This document shows, one piece after another, positions 32,955-36,326 of a DNA stretch of 36,326 nucleotides (its first letter is position 1; each line of letters opens with the position of its first letter). Below the pieces are notes generated by a model. The model made no database searches and was not told where the DNA came from. It saw nothing but the letters and a program-made list of their open reading frames with translations. This stretch comes from Nocardioidaceae bacterium (GTDB lineage: Bacteria; Actinomycetota; Actinomycetes; Propionibacteriales; Nocardioidaceae), in the NCBI GenBank assembly GCA_025934895.1, contig JAICWH010000018.1:1-36326 (forward strand). Direction: 5' to 3'. The position numbers were made by a program, and so were the translations under genes.

Positions 32955-34250
32955 CTACCGGGTCAGCACGGGGGCGTGGGTGCGGGTCACCCGGGCGTAC
33001 CACAGGGCGGTCAGGGCGTAGCCGAGCGCGATGCCGGCGAGTACGACGTAGGACTTGCCGTTCGCCGGGAGCACGACCGCGCCCGCCGCGGCCGCCGCGA
33101 CGAAGGCGACGTTGAAGATCACGTCGTAGAGCGAGAACACCCGGCCCCGGTAGGCGTCCTCGACGTGGGTCTGCACCAGCGTGTCGACGACGATCTTGAT
33201 GCCCTGGGAGGCCAGCCCGAGGAAGAAGGCGGCGACCAGCAGGGCGGGGCGCGTGTAGAGCGCGCCTGGGACCACCTGGGTGAGGGCGGCTCCCGCGAGC
33301 AGGCCGAGCACCCAGGTGCGCTGCGGGATCCGCTCGGTGAGGACCGGGGTGAGGAGTGCCGCGGCGACGAACCCGACGCCGCTGACCAGCACCGCCAGCG
33401 ACAGCTCGTTGAATGCCGCGTCCACCTCGCCCGGCCCGTGGAAGTAGTTGCGGTAGAGCAGGATCAGCGACACCGACGAGACGCCGTAGAAGAACCGGTG
33501 CGCGCCGATGGCGGTCAGGCCGTAGGCAGCGGGCGGTCGCTGGCCGAGGTGTCGCAGCCCGGCGACCAGTCCCACGACGACGCTGGCGACCGCGTCCAGC
33601 ATGGCAGGTGGCCGGTGCGCCAGGTCCGGCCCGAGCAGGTCCCGGGGGATCCGCAGGGCGAGCGCCCCGGCGACGGCGTACAGCACGGCGGCTGTGAGCA
33701 GCACGCCCACGTCGCGCTCGACCCCGAGCCGATCCCAGCCGGTCCGGGCTCCGGTGCCGACGCCGAGCCCGGTCAGGAAGGCGAGGGTGCCGGCGGTCGG
33801 GGTGAGGGCGTTCGCCGTGATCAGCTCGTCCTCGGGGACGACGTGCGGCAGGGCGGCGGACAGGGCCGCGAGCAGGAACCGGTTGACCGAGAGGCAGACC
33901 AGTGCCAGCCCGAACAGCACCGGTCCGCGGACCTCGGCATGCACGGCCACCGCGAGCAGCGCCACCAGACCCACCCGGACGAAGTTCGACCAGGCGAGCA
34001 CCTGCCGCCGCGACCAGCGGTCCAAGAACACCCCGACGAACGGCCCCAGCACGCTGAACGGCAGCAGGACCACCGCCAGCGCGCCGGCGATCGCCCCGGG
34101 GCGGGCCGCCCGCTCGGGGGAGAAGACGACGTACGACGCCAACGCCACCTGGAACACGCCGTCGGTGAGCTGGCTGGACACCCGGACCGCGAACAGCCTC
34201 CTGAACCACCGCCCGCGCAGGAGGTCCCGGAGGTGGCGGAGGGCGGTCAT
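32955..34250 (-). CDS. MFS transporter
   Basis: A 431-residue major facilitator with about 12 hydrophobic segments, of the MFS_3/enterobactin-exporter-like type. The cytoplasmic loop GVFLDRWSRRQVLAWSN is the MFS motif A. Substrate cannot be told from sequence; members of this type are often drug or metabolite exporters. I chose the ATG at 34250, which opens TALRHLRDLLRGRWFRRLF, because AGGAGG lies 12 bases upstream; starts further upstream run into a palindrome. It is 148 bases downstream of ino1 and likely has its own operator region. Confidence 0.88.
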   Translation of the reverse strand: MTALRHLRDLLRGRWFRRLFAVRVSSQLTDGVFQVALASYVVFSPERAARPGAIAGALAVVLLPFSVLGPFVGVFLDRWSRRQVLAWSNFVRVGLVALLAVAVHAEVRGPVLFGLALVCLSVNRFLLAALSAALPHVVPEDELITANALTPTAGTLAFLTGLGVGTGARTGWDRLGVERDVGVLLTAAVLYAVAGALALRIPRDLLGPDLAHRPPAMLDAVASVVVGLVAGLRHLGQRPPAAYGLTAIGAHRFFYGVSSVSLILLYRNYFHGPGEVDAAFNELSLAVLVSGVGFVAAALLTPVLTERIPQRTWVLGLLAGAALTQVVPGALYTRPALLVAAFFLGLASQGIKIVVDTLVQTHVEDAYRGRVFSLYDVIFNVAFVAAAAAGAVVLPANGKSYVVLAGIALGYALTALWYARVTRTHAPVLTR

Positions 34251-34271
34251 GGTCCCGTCACACCTCCTGGC

Positions 34272-34361
34272 CTGTTTACCATGGGATGTCGGCTTTCTGG
34301 CGCTCCCCATGGGTCATGACCCATGGCATGCGCCAAACATCCTGCATCCCCTGGTAAACAG
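34272..34361. promoter_or_regulatory. 90-base nested imperfect palindrome upstream of the MFS gene
   Basis: Two 45-base arms meet between 34316 and 34317. From the centre outward, 10 bases pair perfectly (CCATGGGTCATGACCCATGG, 34307-34326). Three are unpaired, then TGGCGC/GCGCCA pair (34298-34303 with 34330-34335). Nine are unpaired, then 17-base outer arms pair with one mismatch (34272-34288 with 34345-34361; CTGTTTACC against GGTAAACAG). Spacing is identical on both sides. It lies between the ino1 stop and the MFS start. A multi-site operator for the MFS gene or a hairpin element are both possible. Confidence 0.85.
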
Positions 34362-34398
34362 TCACCCCGCCGAACGCGCGGCCGCGAACCGGCCCGGC

Positions 34399-35478
34399 TC
34401 AGCGCTCGACGTCGCCGCGGATGAACGCCTCCACCTGGACGCGCCCCTGGTCGTCGGGCATCTGCACGGGAGGGGACTTCATGAGGTACGTCGACGCGGA
34501 GATGATCGGTCCGCCGATGCCCCTGTCGAGGGCGATCTTGGCGGCCCGGACCGCGTCGATGATGATGCCGGCGCTGTTCGGGGAGTCCCACACCTCCAGC
34601 TTGTACTCCATGTTCAGGGGCACGTCGCCGAACGCGCGACCCTCGAGCCGGACATAGGCCCACTTGCGGTCGTCGAGCCACTGCACGTAGTCGGAGGGCC
34701 CGATGTGCACGTTGCGGGCGCCGAGGTCGTGGTCGATGTTGGAGGTCACCGACTGGGTCTTGGAGATCTTCTTCGACTGCAGCCGGTCGCGCTCGAGCAT
34801 GTTCTTGAAGTCCATGTTGCCGCCGACGTTGAGCTGGTAGGTGCGGTCCAGCACCACGCCGCGGTCCTCGAACAGCTTCGCCAGCACCCGGTGGGTGATC
34901 GTGGCGCCCACCTGGGACTTGATGTCGTCCCCGACGATCGGGACGCCCGCGTCCTCGAACTTCTTGGCCCACACCGGGTCGGAGGCGATGAACACCGGCA
35001 GCGCGTTGACGAACGCCACGCCCGCGTCGATCGCGCACTGGGCGTAGAACTTGTCGGCGTCCTCCGACCCCACGGGCAGGTAGGCGACCAGGACGTCGGC
35101 GCGGGTCTCCTTGAGCACCGAGACCACGTCGACCGGGTCGGCCTCGGACTCCTCGATGGTCTCGCGGTAGTACTTCCCGAGCCCGTCGTACGTCGGACCG
35201 CGCTGCACCGTGACGCCGAGCGGAGGTACGTCGGTGATCTTGATGGTGTTGTTCTCGGAGCTGTTGATCGCCTCGGAGAGGTCGAAGCCGACCTTCTTGG
35301 CGTCCACGTCGAACGCGGCGACGAACTCGACGTCACCGACGTGGTAGTCGCCGAACCTGACGTGCATGAGCCCGGGAACCGCCCCGTCGGGGTCGGCGCC
35401 GCGGTAGTACTCCACGCCTTGGACGAGAGAGCTGGCGCAGTTGCCGACTCCCACGATTGCTACTCGAACCGTTCCCAT
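34399..35478 (-). CDS. ino1: myo-inositol-1-phosphate synthase
   Basis: Converts glucose 6-phosphate to 1D-myo-inositol 3-phosphate with bound NAD+, the first step towards inositol, mycothiol and phosphatidylinositol. It has 359 residues, the short actinobacterial form. The NAD motif [16 protein letters not shown] is at 6-21. [12 protein letters not shown] and [18 protein letters not shown], with LNVGGNMDF the family signature, lie in the middle. The ATG at 35478 is only 3 bases after the PadR gene, so the two form an operon. The same PadR-ino1 pairing exists in mycobacteria. Confidence 0.95.
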   Translation of the reverse strand: MGTVRVAIVGVGNCASSLVQGVEYYRGADPDGAVPGLMHVRFGDYHVGDVEFVAAFDVDAKKVGFDLSEAINSSENNTIKITDVPPLGVTVQRGPTYDGLGKYYRETIEESEADPVDVVSVLKETRADVLVAYLPVGSEDADKFYAQCAIDAGVAFVNALPVFIASDPVWAKKFEDAGVPIVGDDIKSQVGATITHRVLAKLFEDRGVVLDRTYQLNVGGNMDFKNMLERDRLQSKKISKTQSVTSNIDHDLGARNVHIGPSDYVQWLDDRKWAYVRLEGRAFGDVPLNMEYKLEVWDSPNSAGIIIDAVRAAKIALDRGIGGPIISASTYLMKSPPVQMPDDQGRVQVEAFIRGDVER

Positions 35479-35481
35479 GGG

Positions 35482-36099
35482 CTATCTCCTCGGGGGCTGG
35501 GTGTGCGGGACTGGGTGAATGTCGAGCGGGTCCTCGTCGGGCCGTGGGTTCTCGTCGTCGCGTCGCTCCGCGTTGATCAGGTCCGAGAGCCACCGGACCT
35601 CGCGCTCGACGGACTCCACGCCATGACGCTGGAGCTCCATGGCGTAGCGGTCGACCTGACGCTGGGTGCGCTCGAGCTGGTGCTGCACCCGGTCCAGGCG
35701 CTCCTGCAGGCGGCTGCGCCGACCCTCGAGGATCCGCAGCCGGGCCTCGATGTTGGTGCGGCTGAAGAACGCGAACCGTACGTCGAAGGTGTCGTCCTCC
35801 CAGGCGGACGGCCCGACGTCGGCCATCAAGCCCTTGAACTGCTCCTCGCCGGCGGAGGTGAGCTCGTAGACGATCCGCTGCCGGCGACTGACCGCCCGCA
35901 GTTCGGGTGCCGTGACGTGCTCGGCGATCCAACCGGCCCGGAGCATCTTCTTCAGCGCCGGGTAGAGCGACCCGTAGGACAGCAGCCGGCTCCACCCGAG
36001 CACGCCGTTGACCTGCTTGCGCAGCTCGTAGCCATGCATCGGCGACTCGTGCAGGAGCCCGAGGACCGCCAGCTCGAGGGTCTCACCACGACGGGGCAC
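35482..36099 (-). CDS. PadR-family transcriptional regulator
   Basis: A 205-residue regulator. The N-terminal winged helix (about 8-85) has LAVLGLLHESPMHGYELRKQV and SYGSLYPALKKMLRAGWI, the PadR signature. A C-terminal helical coiled-coil region (about 110-165, rich in Arg, Glu, Leu) would dimerise it. The last 35 residues are disordered. It lies just upstream of ino1 and probably controls this operon. An inverted repeat, TATCGCAACGATA, lies about 48 bases upstream and is a candidate operator. It starts at the GTG at 36099. Confidence 0.92.
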   Translation of the reverse strand: MPRRGETLELAVLGLLHESPMHGYELRKQVNGVLGWSRLLSYGSLYPALKKMLRAGWIAEHVTAPELRAVSRRQRIVYELTSAGEEQFKGLMADVGPSAWEDDTFDVRFAFFSRTNIEARLRILEGRRSRLQERLDRVQHQLERTQRQVDRYAMELQRHGVESVEREVRWLSDLINAERRDDENPRPDEDPLDIHPVPHTQPPRR

Positions 36100-36133
36100 G
36101 AAGCAGAAGCCTTCCGGGGAACCGAGTGCGCTC

Positions 36134-36164
36134 TATCGCACCAACCTATCGCAACGATATATCA
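36134..36164. promoter_or_regulatory. candidate PadR operator
   Basis: TATCG-CAA-CGATA (36147-36159) is a perfect inverted repeat. A further TATCG half-site is at 36134-36138, and TATCA at 36160-36164. These AT-rich repeats upstream of padR-ino1 suggest autoregulation. Confidence 0.55.
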
Positions 36165-36234
36165 GTTGTCGCCCCTTCGGGCTCAGGCGCGCCGGCCGAG
36201 GGGGTGTTCCGGCCGCATCGTCGGAGCCGGCACG

Positions 36235-36240
36235 TACCCT
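36235..36240 (+). promoter_or_regulatory. candidate -10 element of a gene starting at the window end
   Basis: TACCCT on the plus strand, followed by GTG codons from 36288 onward. It would serve a gene lying beyond 36326. Apart from this, the padR operator and the tandem repeat, the 36100-36326 region shows nothing I can name. Confidence 0.3.
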
Positions 36241-36285
36241 GTTCAGGCCCCTGTCCACGTCGCCCCTCACCCCCGGAGCCTTCCC

Positions 36286-36326
36286 CCGTGAGTCCCAACC
36301 CGTGAGTCCCAACCCGTGAGTCCCAA
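36286..36326 (+). repeat. 14-base tandem repeat at the window end
   Basis: CCGTGAGTCCCAAC occurs twice in full and once without its last base, where the window stops. Each unit carries GTG AGT CCC, a possible start. In the first two units the frame meets TGA in the next unit. Confidence 0.9.

Noticed and set aside
34272-34361. The palindrome as another parS site
   Set aside because: It lacks the CACGTG core and resembles parS only in its TGTTT/AAACA ends.

Overview
The window is the replication-origin neighbourhood of a high-GC actinobacterium. GTG starts are common, neighbouring genes often overlap by 4 bases, and the gene order gyrB-dciA-recF-gnd-dnaN-dnaA-[rpmH-rnpA-yidD-yidC-khpB-rsmG-parA-parB] is the classic actinobacterial origin cluster. 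Very high GC, long disordered protein extensions and a separate (unfused) MurJ pseudokinase suggest a Nocardioides-like member of the Propionibacteriales. The genus is an inference from style and synteny only.

Layout. From 1 to 7379 the minus strand carries gyrB (its 3' part lies outside the window), a DciA-like DUF721 protein, recF, a short 6-phosphogluconate dehydrogenase, dnaN and dnaA. The 430-base dnaA-dnaN gap (5312-5741) holds DnaA boxes and is the likely oriC. The 509-base dnaA-rpmH gap (7380-7888) holds two more boxes. From 7889 to 14233 the plus strand carries the ribosomal protein L34, RNase P protein, YidD, YidC, KhpB/Jag, RsmG, ParA and ParB genes. One perfect and two one-mismatch parS sites lie inside rsmG and parA.

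From 14349 to 18626 there is a minus-strand block: an NAD-dependent epimerase-like protein, a PlsC-type acyltransferase, a D-Ala-D-Ala ligase and a PLP aminotransferase. A GNAT gene (plus strand) follows. From 19490 to 30629 a minus-strand cell-envelope and redox block holds a CwlM-type pseudo-amidase, thioredoxin, thioredoxin reductase, an anti-sigma factor, a SigM-like ECF sigma factor, a pseudokinase with an extracytoplasmic domain, MurJ and a DUF6049 membrane protein. trxB and trxA each have an SigR/SigH-type promoter. Divergent from this block, pcnA (CCA-adding enzyme) and an AIM24 protein lie on the plus strand. The window ends with an MFS transporter, ino1 and a PadR regulator on the minus strand, then the probable 5' end of a further plus-strand gene.

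How the genes work together. The left half runs chromosome replication initiation, origin segregation and ribosome/membrane-insertion housekeeping. The middle block joins peptidoglycan precursor synthesis (Ddl), lipid II export (MurJ) and its probable regulators (pseudokinase, CwlM-like pseudo-amidase) with a sigma/anti-sigma pair and a thioredoxin system. The right end supplies myo-inositol phosphate, presumably for mycothiol or inositol lipids, under a PadR regulator. The most unusual non-coding structure is a 90-base nested imperfect palindrome at 34272-34361 between ino1 and the MFS gene. I found no tRNA, rRNA, CRISPR array, insertion sequence or prophage.
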